This document shows positions 1 to 8,701 of a stretch of DNA of 54,853 nucleotides, one piece after another. The position numbers were made by a program, and so were the translations under genes. Source of the DNA: Dehalococcoidia bacterium UBA1141 (GTDB taxonomy: Bacteria > Chloroflexota > Dehalococcoidia > Lucifugimonadales > UBA3495); contig DCAE01000129.1 in assembly GCA_002311385.1 (NCBI GenBank), positions 35,503-90,355 of the forward strand, read 5' to 3'. Numbering within the stretch: the stretch's first letter is position 1; every line of letters begins with the position of its first letter. The notes under the pieces are model-generated. The model saw only the letters and a list, made by a program, of their open reading frames with translations, was not told where the DNA came from and made no database searches.

Positions 1-1
1 A

Positions 2-391
2 CCGGCCGCCGTCTTTTTCGTGGACAGCAGCCAGGAATTCGCCCAAGGCCATGTTCCTGGCTCGGACTGGATCTCCCGGGGTTGGCTGGAATTCCAAGTT
101 GAGAGTTTCGCCCCATCAAAGGACGATTCCGTGGCCGTGACCTGCGCCGACGGACAGATGGCCCCGTTGGCTGGCGCAACCTTGAGGGACATGGGCTATC
201 AAGATGTATCGGTCTTGGAAGGCGGCATCGCCGCTTGGACCAAAGCCGGTCTGCCTTTGGAAAAAGGCTTGACCGGGGTCATGACGCCCCCCAACGACGT
301 GGTCATACTGGGCGTGGACCGAAGCCCGGCTGAAATGATGAATTACCTGCGTTGGGAAACCGCCTTGGGAGAAAAATACGCCGCCGATTAA
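2..391 (+). CDS. Rhodanese-domain protein, C-terminal part (5' truncated by window edge)
   Basis: The frame is open from the window edge, so the true start lies upstream; a GTG at 20 falls inside the domain and is unlikely to be the start. The visible 129 residues form one rhodanese domain: a D-x-R/S-type start (VDSSQEFAQGHVPGS), a cysteine in the active-site position (T-C-A-D-G-Q-M-A) and the usual closing block LEGGIAAW. The active loop is not the common CRSGxRS type, so sulfur-transfer activity is plausible but not certain. The tail (about 35 residues after the domain) is unassigned. Rhodaneses move sulfane sulfur between thiols and acceptors in the cytoplasm. It stands upstream of two sulfite-oxidase-like genes on the same strand, which fits a sulfur-oxidation neighbourhood. 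Multi-domain rhodaneses are common, so more domains may lie outside the window. Confidence 0.85.
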   Translation, partial: PAAVFFVDSSQEFAQGHVPGSDWISRGWLEFQVESFAPSKDDSVAVTCADGQMAPLAGATLRDMGYQDVSVLEGGIAAWTKAGLPLEKGLTGVMTPPNDVVILGVDRSPAEMMNYLRWETALGEKYAAD

Positions 392-582
392 ACCCCAACT
401 TTTTTAACAGATTCTGGGTAACGGCCTATGTTTAACGGGACTGTGACAGATTTAGTGGCCTGGTGGATGAATCTAAAATCCGCCTGGGCCATCGAATATA
501 AGCCAGCATATAGACGGCCTCTGTTCATACTAATTAATGGACGAGCTAATTAATGAACGAGGCAAATAGGAGAGTAAGAATC

Positions 583-1782
583 ATGGCCACTCAGCAAGGA
601 TCGCAGGTCACCGGCGTCGAGGTAATCCCAGATTTCCTGTTGATGGATTCACCGGATGCCGCAAAAACAGGGTCTGAGTCCGGATTTTACGGTTGGCCTA
701 CCAAAGATATAAAAGCGATTACCTTGCTGGATGGCGAGGGCCGTTCCGTGCGAGTGCGTACCCCGGTAATGGACTTGGAAGGGCTGATTACTCCGGTGGA
801 CCTCCACTACGTGGTGCAGCACTTCGACGTTCCTGCCGTCGCCGACCCGAAACAATGGAAACTGGAAGTAACCGGGGAAGTAAAGCGCCCCCTGACCATT
901 GATTTCGAGATGCTGCGCCGTTACCCCGGACGAACGGTGCGCACCGTGATGGAATGCTCGGGCAGCGATGCCACTTTCTACGAATACTTAAAGGGAGAAG
1001 GCCCCAAGCCTTCCCGCACCTCAGAGCACATGATTCTAAGCACCGGCGAATGGACGGGGATCCCCTTGGCCGCCGTGTTGAACGACGCTGGCCTCACCGG
1101 GAAAGCCACCCACGTACGGGCCGAAGGGTGGGACAAAGGGTTACCCGCAACCGCCGTCGAAGGCACCGAGCCTTTCTACTATGACAAGGGCCTGCCCATA
1201 GAAAAAGCGATACACCCGGACACGCTCATCGCCGTGGCTCACAACGGGCAACTTTTGGAGCACCTTCATGGTGCGCCAGCCCGTCTCATCGTTCCCGGAT
1301 GGTCGGGCAACTGGTCGGTCAAGTGGCTCTGGAAGCTACAGGTCTTGGATCACGAACCCGCCTGCTGGTACCACTACAATTTTTATTACTACGGGGACTC
1401 CGCTGAGGACCCCAATAAAGAGTTGATTACCACCATCGGCGTGAGGTCGATTATCACCCAGCCCAACGACGACACCGACACGCTGCCCCAAGGCGTCAAC
1501 GTAGTACGCGGCTACGCTTGGAGCGGTGGTGGCCATATTAACCAGGTGGAATTGAGCCTGGACGGGGGCAAGACTTGGAATGCCACTCGGCTGGAAGGGC
1601 CCCAAGACCCCTATATGTGGGTCCGCTGGTCCTACCTCTGGGACGCCCAGAAAGCGGGCAAGTACACGCTGATGGCTAGGGCCACCGACGCAGCGGGCAG
1701 GGAGCAATCCCACACCCCCAGGTATAACATTATGAGGAAGAATTTCAGCGCTATCGTCGGCTACGACGTTACTGTTGGATAA
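583..1782 (+). CDS. Sulfite-oxidase-like molybdopterin oxidoreductase (paralogue 1)
   Basis: About 399 residues with the two domains of the sulfite oxidase family: a molybdopterin-binding core (about residues 80-270) and a C-terminal Ig-like dimerisation domain (about 285-395, with the LSLDGGKTW block). The likely molybdenum-ligand cysteine is Cys125 in M-E-C-S-G; the usual ECAGN continuation is changed to ECSGS. The ATG at 583 is preferred over the ATG at 553 because AGGAG lies 8 bases before it. No Tat or Sec signal is visible, so a cytoplasmic enzyme or an unrecognised export route is possible. Members oxidise sulfite or related substrates, or are of unknown substrate (YedY/SorA-like). A second paralogue follows at 2480 with a cupin gene between, and a rhodanese precedes, suggesting sulfite or organosulfonate oxidation. 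Substrate is an inference. Confidence 0.9.
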   Translation: MATQQGSQVTGVEVIPDFLLMDSPDAAKTGSESGFYGWPTKDIKAITLLDGEGRSVRVRTPVMDLEGLITPVDLHYVVQHFDVPAVADPKQWKLEVTGEVKRPLTIDFEMLRRYPGRTVRTVMECSGSDATFYEYLKGEGPKPSRTSEHMILSTGEWTGIPLAAVLNDAGLTGKATHVRAEGWDKGLPATAVEGTEPFYYDKGLPIEKAIHPDTLIAVAHNGQLLEHLHGAPARLIVPGWSGNWSVKWLWKLQVLDHEPACWYHYNFYYYGDSAEDPNKELITTIGVRSIITQPNDDTDTLPQGVNVVRGYAWSGGGHINQVELSLDGGKTWNATRLEGPQDPYMWVRWSYLWDAQKAGKYTLMARATDAAGREQSHTPRYNIMRKNFSAIVGYDVTVG

Positions 1783-1904
1783 GCGCCGGTAGATAAGAGC
1801 CGGTGGCTGATTTTAATATTGTGTAACTTTATAGCCGAATTGTTAACATCGCTACGTTCAACCTGAGCATGTGCTAGGATCCCGCCTATCATTCAGGCAT
1901 GAGG

Positions 1905-1937
1905 TGGTTCGACAAGCTCACCACGAACCGTGGCTGA
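1905..1937. repeat. Dispersed palindromic repeat (GGTTCGACAAGCTCACCACGAACC type)
   Basis: A short hairpin-forming element lies just upstream of the cupin gene: GGTTCG and CGAACC arms around an AAGCTCACC loop, followed by GTGGCTGAACGG. The same kind of TTCGACAAGCTCA sequence is well known as an intergenic repeat in many bacterial genomes. It ends only a few bases before the cupin ribosome-binding site (GGAG at 1940), so it would be in the 5' leader of that gene. Confidence 0.6.
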
Positions 1938-1949
1938 ACGGAGAAATAT

Positions 1950-2300
1950 ATGGCCATCATTGAACACACGACCATTGCTACACCCCCGGTGGTGGACCGC
2001 CAAGGGGGGCGGACCTTGGTATCCGGAGCAGACGGCGCTGCCTCGCTAACAATCAAAGAAGTGACGCTCCATCCCGGCTACGAGGGACGCCTGCACACCC
2101 ATGACGTGGATATCGCCATCATGGTCATCTCCGGAGCTGTGCAGATTGTTGACGACGAAGATGTTCGCACCGTCCGTGCGGGATGCACCCTGCTCGCCCC
2201 TCCTGGCAGACCCCATAAGCTAATCAATACGCTGTGGACTCCCGTGCAGTTGCTGGTTACCTACCCTAGCAATCACTGGGAAACCAATTATTTAGAATAG
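1950..2300 (+). CDS. Small single-domain cupin protein
   Basis: A 116-residue beta-barrel cupin. Motif 1 shows H-T-H (about residues 50-52) but the glutamate expected 4-5 residues later is not present (D-V-D-I-A follows). Motif 2 fits the consensus well: G-C-T-L-L-A-P-P-G-R-P-H-K-L-I-N, giving a third metal-binding histidine. A metal site with three His is therefore plausible. Start is ATG with GGAG 6 bases before. It lies between the two sulfite-oxidase-like genes, so a role tied to their substrate or a small-molecule sensing role is possible, but cupins are too diverse to assign one. Confidence 0.85.
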   Translation: MAIIEHTTIATPPVVDRQGGRTLVSGADGAASLTIKEVTLHPGYEGRLHTHDVDIAIMVISGAVQIVDDEDVRTVRAGCTLLAPPGRPHKLINTLWTPVQLLVTYPSNHWETNYLE

Positions 2301-2479
2301 CTCCGGACATAAACTGAGAATAACCCTCCGAGAATAACTCACCAAGGATAACTCAAAGGAAATCTCTGATAGAATATCTGTAAACGTAATTGAGCCGACT
2401 TAACATTATCTGCCGACTTCTGATTATTAGCAGACTTTTCGGCAGCCAGTTTAGACAGTAAGCGATTTGGGAGGAAATT

Positions 2480-3586
2480 ATGGCAGCCCAGCAAACGCGA
2501 ACGAAGGTTAAGCCTCAACTGATACCGACCAACGTAGGATTGCGCACCTTTGCGGCGCCGCCACAAGCGCTTCAAGAAAATATCGTGCCCAACGACCTGT
2601 ACTATGTTCGTAACCACTGGACAGACTCCCCGGATATTGACCTTGCTACCTACCGCTTGACCGTTGACGGCGAGGTGGAGCGAACAATCAGTCTTACTAT
2701 GGACGAAATCAAGAAACTGCCCCAAAGGCGGTTTCAGGTTACCTTCGAATGCTGCGGCAACAGCCCTGTGCCCGAGTACTACACCAAGTCTCTGCGCATA
2801 AGCTCGGTGATGGAGCAGATAAAGGGCCACGGCATCATGGGCAACGCCGAGTGGGCTGGCGTCTCCTTAGCCGATGTTCTGGAACTGGCTGGGGTCAAGT
2901 CCTCTGCTGTCGAAGTGATGTTCGAGGGGGCAGACCACGGACCGGACGAAGTGGTCGGCGACCCGGCGGAAGTTAGGTACGAACGCAGTTTACCCATGGC
3001 AAAAGCAAACCATAAAGACACCTTGCTCGTATATGAGATGAACGGTGAACCGCTCCCGCAAGCTCACGGCTTCCCGTTGCGATTGCTGGTCTCCGGTTGG
3101 TACGGGATGAATTCGGTCAAGTGGCTGACGGGCATCCACGTGTTGGATCACGAGTTCAAGGGCTTCTACATGACCGAGCGGTACATGACCCAGAATGAGC
3201 CCGGCAACCCGGTTCCTTACCGGTATTACACCAAACTAAGAGTTAAATCGATTATCACCAGCCCGGTTCCGGGCGAAATCGTACCGGTGGACGGCTACAC
3301 TCTGGCCGGAGCGGCATGGTCCGGCGAGGAAGAGATTTCCAAGATAGAAATCAGCACGGACGGTGGATCCACTTGGGGTCCGGTGGACGTTGTGATTCCG
3401 CCCAGCGCCTATTCTTGGACGCGGTGGGAGCACAATTGGAAGCCCAAAGGCCCGGGGAGTTACACCCTTATGTCCCGCGCCACCAACAGCAAGGGAGAAA
3501 CCCAGCCGATGGAGTTCCCAAATAAGTGGGACGGCCGGGGATATGGGAACAACATGGTGTTCCCTTACGAAGTCGAAGTCGACTAA
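2480..3586 (+). CDS. Sulfite-oxidase-like molybdopterin oxidoreductase (paralogue 2)
   Basis: 368 residues, sulfite oxidase fold: molybdopterin core (about residues 50-255) and dimerisation domain (about 260-365, with ISTDGGSTW). The predicted Mo-ligand cysteine is Cys91 in F-E-C-C-G-N, much closer to the classical ECAGN than paralogue 1. The motif SGWYGMNSVKWL is the typical C-terminal end of the Mo-binding core and has its counterpart in paralogue 1. Start ATG is set by GGGAGG about 6 bases upstream. No signal peptide is seen. The two paralogues differ clearly in sequence, so they probably act on different substrates or form a heterodimer; the latter is speculation. Molybdenum cofactor genes are not in this window. 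Confidence 0.9.
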   Translation: MAAQQTRTKVKPQLIPTNVGLRTFAAPPQALQENIVPNDLYYVRNHWTDSPDIDLATYRLTVDGEVERTISLTMDEIKKLPQRRFQVTFECCGNSPVPEYYTKSLRISSVMEQIKGHGIMGNAEWAGVSLADVLELAGVKSSAVEVMFEGADHGPDEVVGDPAEVRYERSLPMAKANHKDTLLVYEMNGEPLPQAHGFPLRLLVSGWYGMNSVKWLTGIHVLDHEFKGFYMTERYMTQNEPGNPVPYRYYTKLRVKSIITSPVPGEIVPVDGYTLAGAAWSGEEEISKIEISTDGGSTWGPVDVVIPPSAYSWTRWEHNWKPKGPGSYTLMSRATNSKGETQPMEFPNKWDGRGYGNNMVFPYEVEVD

Positions 3587-3622
3587 AAGCAGTCAATCAC
3601 TATATTTAGGAAATAGCCGAAG

Positions 3623-3641
3623 AGGCACCCCACAGGTGCCT
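3623..3641 (+). other. Stem-loop after sulfite-oxidase-like gene
   Basis: A 7-bp perfect stem (AGGCACC / GGTGCCT) with a CCACA loop lies 36 bases after the stop at 3586. No T-run follows, so it is not a classical intrinsic terminator; it may protect the mRNA end, or shape the leader of the small gene at 3647. Confidence 0.45.
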
Positions 3642-3646
3642 GAGAG

Positions 3647-3907
3647 GTGAATAAATTGACATCCCGGCGGTTGCCCGTACCGATGACCTTCATCGTGGTA
3701 GTTGCATCGGTAATCTTCATGATTATATTCTTTGGCGCTTGGGCAGTGTCGGCGGACGCCAGTGAAGGGGGCCGAAGTTTTTCCTTTGGCTTCGTTAGTG
3801 GGAACACCACCAGCGCCACCGCCCTAAACTCTGCCAATGGCGACCAAGCCAACGCAGAAGATAGCTGGTGGGGAGGCGCATTCCTAAAAGCCTGCCCATT
3901 TCACTAA
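3647..3907 (+). CDS. Small hypothetical membrane-anchored protein
   Basis: Up to 86 residues; starts could be GTG 3647 or TTG 3656, the latter having GAGAGG about 8 bases upstream. One hydrophobic segment (about residues 12-34, FIVVVASVIFMIIFFGAW) follows basic residues, as in a signal anchor or uncleaved signal peptide; the rest is polar and rich in Ser/Asn/Gly, with a C-terminal WWGGAFLKACPFH. I do not recognise a family. The reverse strand is also open here but reads as less protein-like. Could be a small exported protein or a chance frame. Confidence 0.4.
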   Translation: MNKLTSRRLPVPMTFIVVVASVIFMIIFFGAWAVSADASEGGRSFSFGFVSGNTTSATALNSANGDQANAEDSWWGGAFLKACPFH

Positions 3908-4117
3908 TCTAGGCATGTGATTCGGGCTGGTGTTTCGGGACAGCAGTCCACAGCTGGGAAACTTGGCTAGGGAGGTCGCCCGTGGCAGCCCGATTGTCCA
4001 ATCTATGCCCGGCGCTAAGAACCCATTGCTTCCGCAAGAATCCAACAGTTGACGAATATTCTGGACGGTCCTCGCCATCAAAATGGTTGGCCCCGCCCAT
4101 CCAATTAGGGGTGTCCA

Positions 4118-5512
4118 TTGGCCGTCCTATCACCGCCCAAAATTTCCTCACTCAGTGCGCGGTTGCCGAAGTCGATCCACTACGCCTGGGTAATCGTGGC
4201 AATTCTGTCGGTTGTCCAGATTGTAGGTCAGGCTATCGGTATGGCTGCCGGCGTCATGGTTGCGCCCCTGAACGACCCTGATGGCGGATTCGGCTGGAGC
4301 CTGGGGATAATCGGTGCCGGCCTGGCGGTGTACTACCTAGTAGGGGCCATTTTCTCCCCCATCGCCGGTTGGCTGGCAGACAGGTACGGCACGCGAAAGA
4401 TGATGGCCGCCGCTGGCGTGTCATTCGTGACCAGCATGGTCTTGTTGGGATTCGTCTCCACCCTTTGGCAATTCTTCCTGGTATTCGGCGTGCTCCTAGC
4501 ATTCACCCAGTCAATCGCCATGGTGCCCATGATTGCTGCGGTCAGCGGGTGGTTTCGGCACCGTCTCGGGCTGGCAGTGGGGCTGTTATGGGCTGCGGGA
4601 GGGTTAGGTTCAGCGGCGATAGCCCCGGCCGTGGGATTCCTGTTGGAGAACGTGGGCTGGAGAGCCACCTTCTGGTCCATCGGAATAGTTGGTGGCGCCA
4701 TGATTCTCGTGCTGGTTCCGTTCTTCCGAAACAACCCCACCGACAAGGGTATTCGCGCCTACGGTGTCCGTGATGGCGACCCTGAAGAAATCAGCTGGAG
4801 CAAGACCGTGGAAAAGCTTCGGCTCAAGACCTTCAATCAGCACATACGAAAAACCAAGGAATTTTGGAACCTGCCACTGATTCACAGCCTCGGCTGCGCC
4901 GGTCACGGCATTATCCTGATTTACTCCATTCCAATCGCCGTGGAGCAAGGCATCAGCCTGACCGCAGCGGCTTTCATCCTGAGCTTAATCAACATTTTCA
5001 GCATCGGAAGCCGTTTCCTAACGCCGATGATTGCTGAGAGGGTTGGAGGCAAACCCGCCATGGTTGCGGCACTGGCCATACAGGGAGTCACGGTGCTGGT
5101 GCTGTTCTGGGCTGGCGACGCATGGAATTTCTACGTCTTTGCGATTCTTTTTGGCGTCGGTTTCGGTGGCGAGATGTCCGCCTATCCGGTGGTCAATCGT
5201 CAGTATTTTGGCACTGGGCCTATCGGTACTTTCTACGGCATAGAGATAATGGGAGCTCTGATTGGGCACGCTGTGGCCACGGCTCTGGCCGGATTCGTGA
5301 TTTTCGTGACGGGATCGTTTGCGCCGGTCCTAGTTATTTCAATGGGCTTTAGTTTGGTGGGGGTTATCGTCGTGATGACTTTATCGCCCAGCGCCAAAGT
5401 ACTGATACCGGACTGGGAACTGTCATTACCAGACTATGCCAGGCCCTCAGTCGCCGAAGCACGAGCCGACCACGACCGTTCAGCGCTACTTGAGCAACTT
5501 GCGGTAGACTAG
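4118..5512 (+). CDS. Major facilitator superfamily transporter
   Basis: 464 residues with about 12 predicted membrane helices in two halves. The diagnostic loop 2-3 motif A is clear (G-W-L-A-D-R-Y-G-T-R-K, about residues 84-94). A longer hydrophilic loop with basic residues (about residues 205-250) separates the halves. The overall look is that of the OxlT/monocarboxylate-porter type of organic anion transporters. Start TTG 4118 has AGGGG about 6 bases before it. It follows the sulfite-oxidase genes on the same strand after 210 bases without a clear gene (3908-4117), so it may import an organic acid or sulfonate or export a product; the substrate cannot be read from the sequence. Confidence 0.88.
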   Translation: MAVLSPPKISSLSARLPKSIHYAWVIVAILSVVQIVGQAIGMAAGVMVAPLNDPDGGFGWSLGIIGAGLAVYYLVGAIFSPIAGWLADRYGTRKMMAAAGVSFVTSMVLLGFVSTLWQFFLVFGVLLAFTQSIAMVPMIAAVSGWFRHRLGLAVGLLWAAGGLGSAAIAPAVGFLLENVGWRATFWSIGIVGGAMILVLVPFFRNNPTDKGIRAYGVRDGDPEEISWSKTVEKLRLKTFNQHIRKTKEFWNLPLIHSLGCAGHGIILIYSIPIAVEQGISLTAAAFILSLINIFSIGSRFLTPMIAERVGGKPAMVAALAIQGVTVLVLFWAGDAWNFYVFAILFGVGFGGEMSAYPVVNRQYFGTGPIGTFYGIEIMGALIGHAVATALAGFVIFVTGSFAPVLVISMGFSLVGVIVVMTLSPSAKVLIPDWELSLPDYARPSVAEARADHDRSALLEQLAVD

Positions 5513-5540
5513 AGTCCCATAATTTTTCAAGGCAAGGCAT

Positions 5541-6215
5541 ATGCCAGCCAATTCTCTAGTCAATTCTCCGGCCAATTTTAATGAATCCCAGAACACCCCG
5601 ATTCTTCTGGGAACCGGCAATCCTTCAAAGCAAGAGACCTTGGTTTGGCTCTTGGAGGGACTGCCTCTTACCCTTGCCTCCCCGTCACAACTGGGCTTGT
5701 CCGACCCACCTGAGGAGCACGGTGGCACCCATCAAGAGATAGCCAATGACAAGGCGTTGGCTTGGTCCCAATCAGGTTCAATGCTGGCCATAGCTTCCGA
5801 CGGTGGCTTGGTCCTGCCAGCGCTGGGAGACGCTTGGGAGAGCCGCTATACCCACCGCTTTGCCGGCCCGTCGGCAACCAACGCCCAGCGCGTGGAACGG
5901 TTGTTGGAACTGATGGAGCCCTTTCACGGAGAGCAGAGACAGGCGACATGGGTTGAGGCCGTGGCCATAGCCCACCGAGGGGAAATACTTGCTTCCTGGG
6001 AGCTAAAGGGAGCCAGGGGAGTAATCGCCGACATACCGTCCGCCATGCCGGGCATAGATGGTTTCTGGGCTTTCTCCCTCTGGCGCTTCCCGGCTCTGGG
6101 AAAGACCTATGACCAACTTACCCAAGAGGAACGGGAAGGTTTGGATGACCACTGGGCCCAATTACGCACGAAGGTGCAGGAATTCTTCAGACGAAAATGG
6201 ATGCAAGACCAATAG
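5541..6215 (+). CDS. HAM1/RdgB-like (non-canonical purine NTP pyrophosphatase) family protein, divergent
   Basis: 224 residues. The N-terminal T-G-N-P-S-K (about residues 25-30) is the nucleotide-binding signature of the ITPase/RdgB family, which hydrolyses ITP/XTP/dITP to the monophosphate. The central D-D-S-G-L motif is altered to S-D-G-G-L (Asp87 retained), and the terminal FGYDPIF and SHR motifs are replaced by IDGFWAFSLW and DDHWAQL, while GKTYDQL-T-Q-E-E-R matches the family. The changes lie in the base-recognition region, so substrate preference is probably altered. Start ATG with AAGG just upstream; 28 bases after the MFS gene. Confidence 0.75.
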   Translation: MPANSLVNSPANFNESQNTPILLGTGNPSKQETLVWLLEGLPLTLASPSQLGLSDPPEEHGGTHQEIANDKALAWSQSGSMLAIASDGGLVLPALGDAWESRYTHRFAGPSATNAQRVERLLELMEPFHGEQRQATWVEAVAIAHRGEILASWELKGARGVIADIPSAMPGIDGFWAFSLWRFPALGKTYDQLTQEEREGLDDHWAQLRTKVQEFFRRKWMQDQ

Positions 6216-6326
6216 TCAGTAACCAAATCCCCATCTTCTTATGCCGCTTCGCAGATACGTTACAATACGCCATGATAAGTATCAGGTGAAAAGAATCTGG
6301 CTAATTCCCTTCGTATAATCCGGCCC

Positions 6327-6362
6327 ATGATTCGCCTTATGATCCGTCGTATGATCCGCGCT
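6327..6362. repeat. Three tandem 12-bp imperfect repeats
   Basis: ATGATTCGCCTT, ATGATCCGTCGT and ATGATCCGCGCT follow each other without gaps, about 50 bases upstream of the MoxR-like gene. They could be regulator-binding iterons or slipped-strand relics; no function is shown. Confidence 0.5.
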
Positions 6363-6409
6363 AGACCCGTATAGCCTGTTCCACTTAATTCAATAACTTG
6401 GAGCCCAAC

Positions 6410-7351
6410 TTGACCACCACCAACATGGCCCCAGATTCCATCGACGATGTTCAAAATCTACTGAGGCAACAGTCCTACGTCGCCGACCGCTCGCTGGCTG
6501 TGCCCATATTCCTATCTTTGAAGTTGCAGCGTCCTCTCTTTCTCGAGGGCGAGGCAGGAGTCGGCAAGACTGAAATCGCCAAAGCGTTGGCCACCGGCCT
6601 GGACACGGATCTCATCCGGCTACAGTGCTACGAGGGTTTGGACATCAACCACGCCATCTACGAGTGGAACCATGCCCGTCAATTGCTGGAAATCAGGCTG
6701 ATGGAAGCCGAAGGCGGGTTGGACCGGAAAGCCGCAACATCAAATCTGTTCAGCGACGAGTTCTTGATTAAACGGCCCTTGCTTCAAGCCATCGACAGCA
6801 GCAGGGACAAGTCTCCCGTCCTACTCATCGACGAGTTGGACCGCGCCGACGAAGAGTTTGAAGGTTTCTTATTGGAACTGCTGGCCGACTTCCAGATAAC
6901 CATCCCCGAGTTAGGCACGATTCAAGCAGTACACCGGCCAATAGTAATCATCACCTCCAACCGGACTCGGGAGATTCACGACGCCCTGAAGCGCCGCTGC
7001 CTTTATTACTGGATCGATTACCCGGATTTTCAGAAAGAGATGCAGATTGTCACCTCCAAGCTGCCCGATGCGCCCAGGCGTTTGGCCGAGCAGGTCACTG
7101 GCTTTATTCAGGAGCTCCGCCAGACCGAGCTCTATAAAATACCGGGCATCTCCGAGACCGTTGATTGGACCGCCGCCCTCTTGGCGCTGAACCAGAAAGA
7201 ACTCGACCCATCGGTGATCGACGACACGCTGGGGATAATCTTGAAATACCAAGACGATATCGAGTTGGTGCGCGGCGAACCGGTGCGAGCCATGCTGGAC
7301 CGTTCCCGGAATCAGGGTCCCCGCCGGGGTCGCGGTGGCGGCGGCGGGTGA
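6410..7351 (+). CDS. MoxR/CoxD-like AAA+ ATPase
   Basis: 313 residues from TTG 6410, chosen because GGAG lies 6 bases before it; TTG 6398 is an alternative without a visible ribosome-binding site. Walker A is G-E-A-G-V-G-K-T (about residues 47-54), Walker B is L-L-I-D-E-L-D (about 138-144), and T-S-N-R-T-R-E plus LKRRCLYYW supply sensor 1 and the arginine finger. This is the branch of MoxR ATPases exemplified by CoxD, chaperones that work with VWA proteins to mature or load metalloenzymes. Its stop overlaps the start of the VWA gene (GTGA), so they are translationally coupled. The Gly/Arg-rich end (GPRRGRGGGGG) is low complexity. No CO dehydrogenase genes are nearby. Confidence 0.9.
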   Translation: MTTTNMAPDSIDDVQNLLRQQSYVADRSLAVPIFLSLKLQRPLFLEGEAGVGKTEIAKALATGLDTDLIRLQCYEGLDINHAIYEWNHARQLLEIRLMEAEGGLDRKAATSNLFSDEFLIKRPLLQAIDSSRDKSPVLLIDELDRADEEFEGFLLELLADFQITIPELGTIQAVHRPIVIITSNRTREIHDALKRRCLYYWIDYPDFQKEMQIVTSKLPDAPRRLAEQVTGFIQELRQTELYKIPGISETVDWTAALLALNQKELDPSVIDDTLGIILKYQDDIELVRGEPVRAMLDRSRNQGPRRGRGGGGG

Positions 7352-8685
7352 GTTCCTTGCCTACCAAAGCCTCAACCAACGGGACAAGTTCCGACGGCGA
7401 TACCGGTCATATTCTCCACAGCGTGTTGCTATTCGCGGAAGTGCTGCGGGGTCTAGGCTTGGACGTGGGCTCCGGAAATGTATTGGACCTTGTCCGCGCC
7501 ACCGAATATTCACCCATAGGTCGAAAGCAGGACTTTTACCATGCTGCCCGCTGCCTCTTGGTCCACCGCAAGCAGGACATGCCCCTGTTCGATGAGGCAT
7601 TCCAGGTTTTCTGGCGCAAACCCAAGACCCGCACGACCACGCAGAATATTCGTTCCATGGGAGAACAGACTCGCTTCCGAAAACCACAGGTTGCTCCGCC
7701 ACCCGGCGCCGAAACCGGGACGGAGGGCGGCAGCGCTGGCGAAAACGACGACGCTGGGGGCAGCGTAGACCTAACCCGGACCTACAGCGCCAGAGAGGTG
7801 CTGCGAGAAAAAGACTTCTCGGAGTTCTCTACCACCGAAATAAATCAGTCCCGCCGGATGATGGCCGAGCTCACCTGGAAAATGGACCTCCGTCGTACTC
7901 GCCGATTGATTCCGGGACGAGGCCAACAACTGGACCTGCGCAAAACCCTGCGGCTCAACTTGAAGTACGGTGGCGAGCCCATAGAGCTAGCCCACCTCAC
8001 CCAAAAGGACAAACTGCGTCCCTTGGTGCTAATCTGCGACGTTAGCGGCTCCATGGAACGTTACACGCGCATGTTGCTGCACTTTATCCACACGATTTCC
8101 GGGGAAGTAAAACAGGTCGAAGCCTTTCTATTCGCAACCCGATTGACGCGTATTACAAGGTATCTGAGCCACAGGGGAGTGGACCAGACGGTGGACGAAG
8201 TTGCCAAGGCGGTTCCCGACTGGGCTGGCGGAACGCGAATCGGCCAAGCGCTGAAGACCTTTAATTTTCAGTGGTTGAGACGGGTTTTGAGTGGCGGCGC
8301 AGTGGTGCTGATAATCTCCGACGGTTGGGACCGCGGCGAGCCTGAATTGCTGGCTCAAGAAGCAGCGCGGCTACAACGCAGTTGCCATCGGCTGATTTGG
8401 CTCAACCCTTTGCTGGGCTCTCCCAGATACCAGCCATTGACCAGGGGGATGCAGGCAGCGATGCCCTACGTGGATGATTTCCTTCCGGTGCATAACTTAA
8501 ACAGTCTGGAAGCCTTGGCCAAGCACCTGAACTCGTTGAGCACCAAACGCCAACTTGGCCCTCATTACCGTCCTAAGCTACAGGAAGAAGCGGATACCTC
8601 AGAAGCGGTTCTTCCAGACTCATCGCCATTGGACCCCAGATTGGCGCCAACATTCCGCCATCCTCTCTGGGGAAGAGGCCGCTAG
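7348..8685 (+). CDS. CoxE-like VWA-domain protein
   Basis: 445 residues from GTG 7348, which overlaps the preceding stop as GTGA. The C-terminal half is a von Willebrand A domain of the CoxE type: MIDAS D-V-S-G-S-M starting at about Asp231, then FATRLTRITRYL, D-W-A-G-G-T-R-I-G, and VVLIISDGWDRGE. The N-terminal half is helical, with a disordered Gly/Glu-rich stretch around residues 115-140. Partner of the upstream AAA protein; such pairs act as Mg2+-dependent maturation or insertion chaperones for large cytoplasmic complexes, for example molybdenum hydroxylases. Target here is unknown; the sulfite-oxidase-like enzymes upstream are one guess. Confidence 0.9.
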   Translation: MSSLPTKASTNGTSSDGDTGHILHSVLLFAEVLRGLGLDVGSGNVLDLVRATEYSPIGRKQDFYHAARCLLVHRKQDMPLFDEAFQVFWRKPKTRTTTQNIRSMGEQTRFRKPQVAPPPGAETGTEGGSAGENDDAGGSVDLTRTYSAREVLREKDFSEFSTTEINQSRRMMAELTWKMDLRRTRRLIPGRGQQLDLRKTLRLNLKYGGEPIELAHLTQKDKLRPLVLICDVSGSMERYTRMLLHFIHTISGEVKQVEAFLFATRLTRITRYLSHRGVDQTVDEVAKAVPDWAGGTRIGQALKTFNFQWLRRVLSGGAVVLIISDGWDRGEPELLAQEAARLQRSCHRLIWLNPLLGSPRYQPLTRGMQAAMPYVDDFLPVHNLNSLEALAKHLNSLSTKRQLGPHYRPKLQEEADTSEAVLPDSSPLDPRLAPTFRHPLWGRGR

Positions 8686-8701
8686 CCAGTGCCCTGCTCC
8701 T

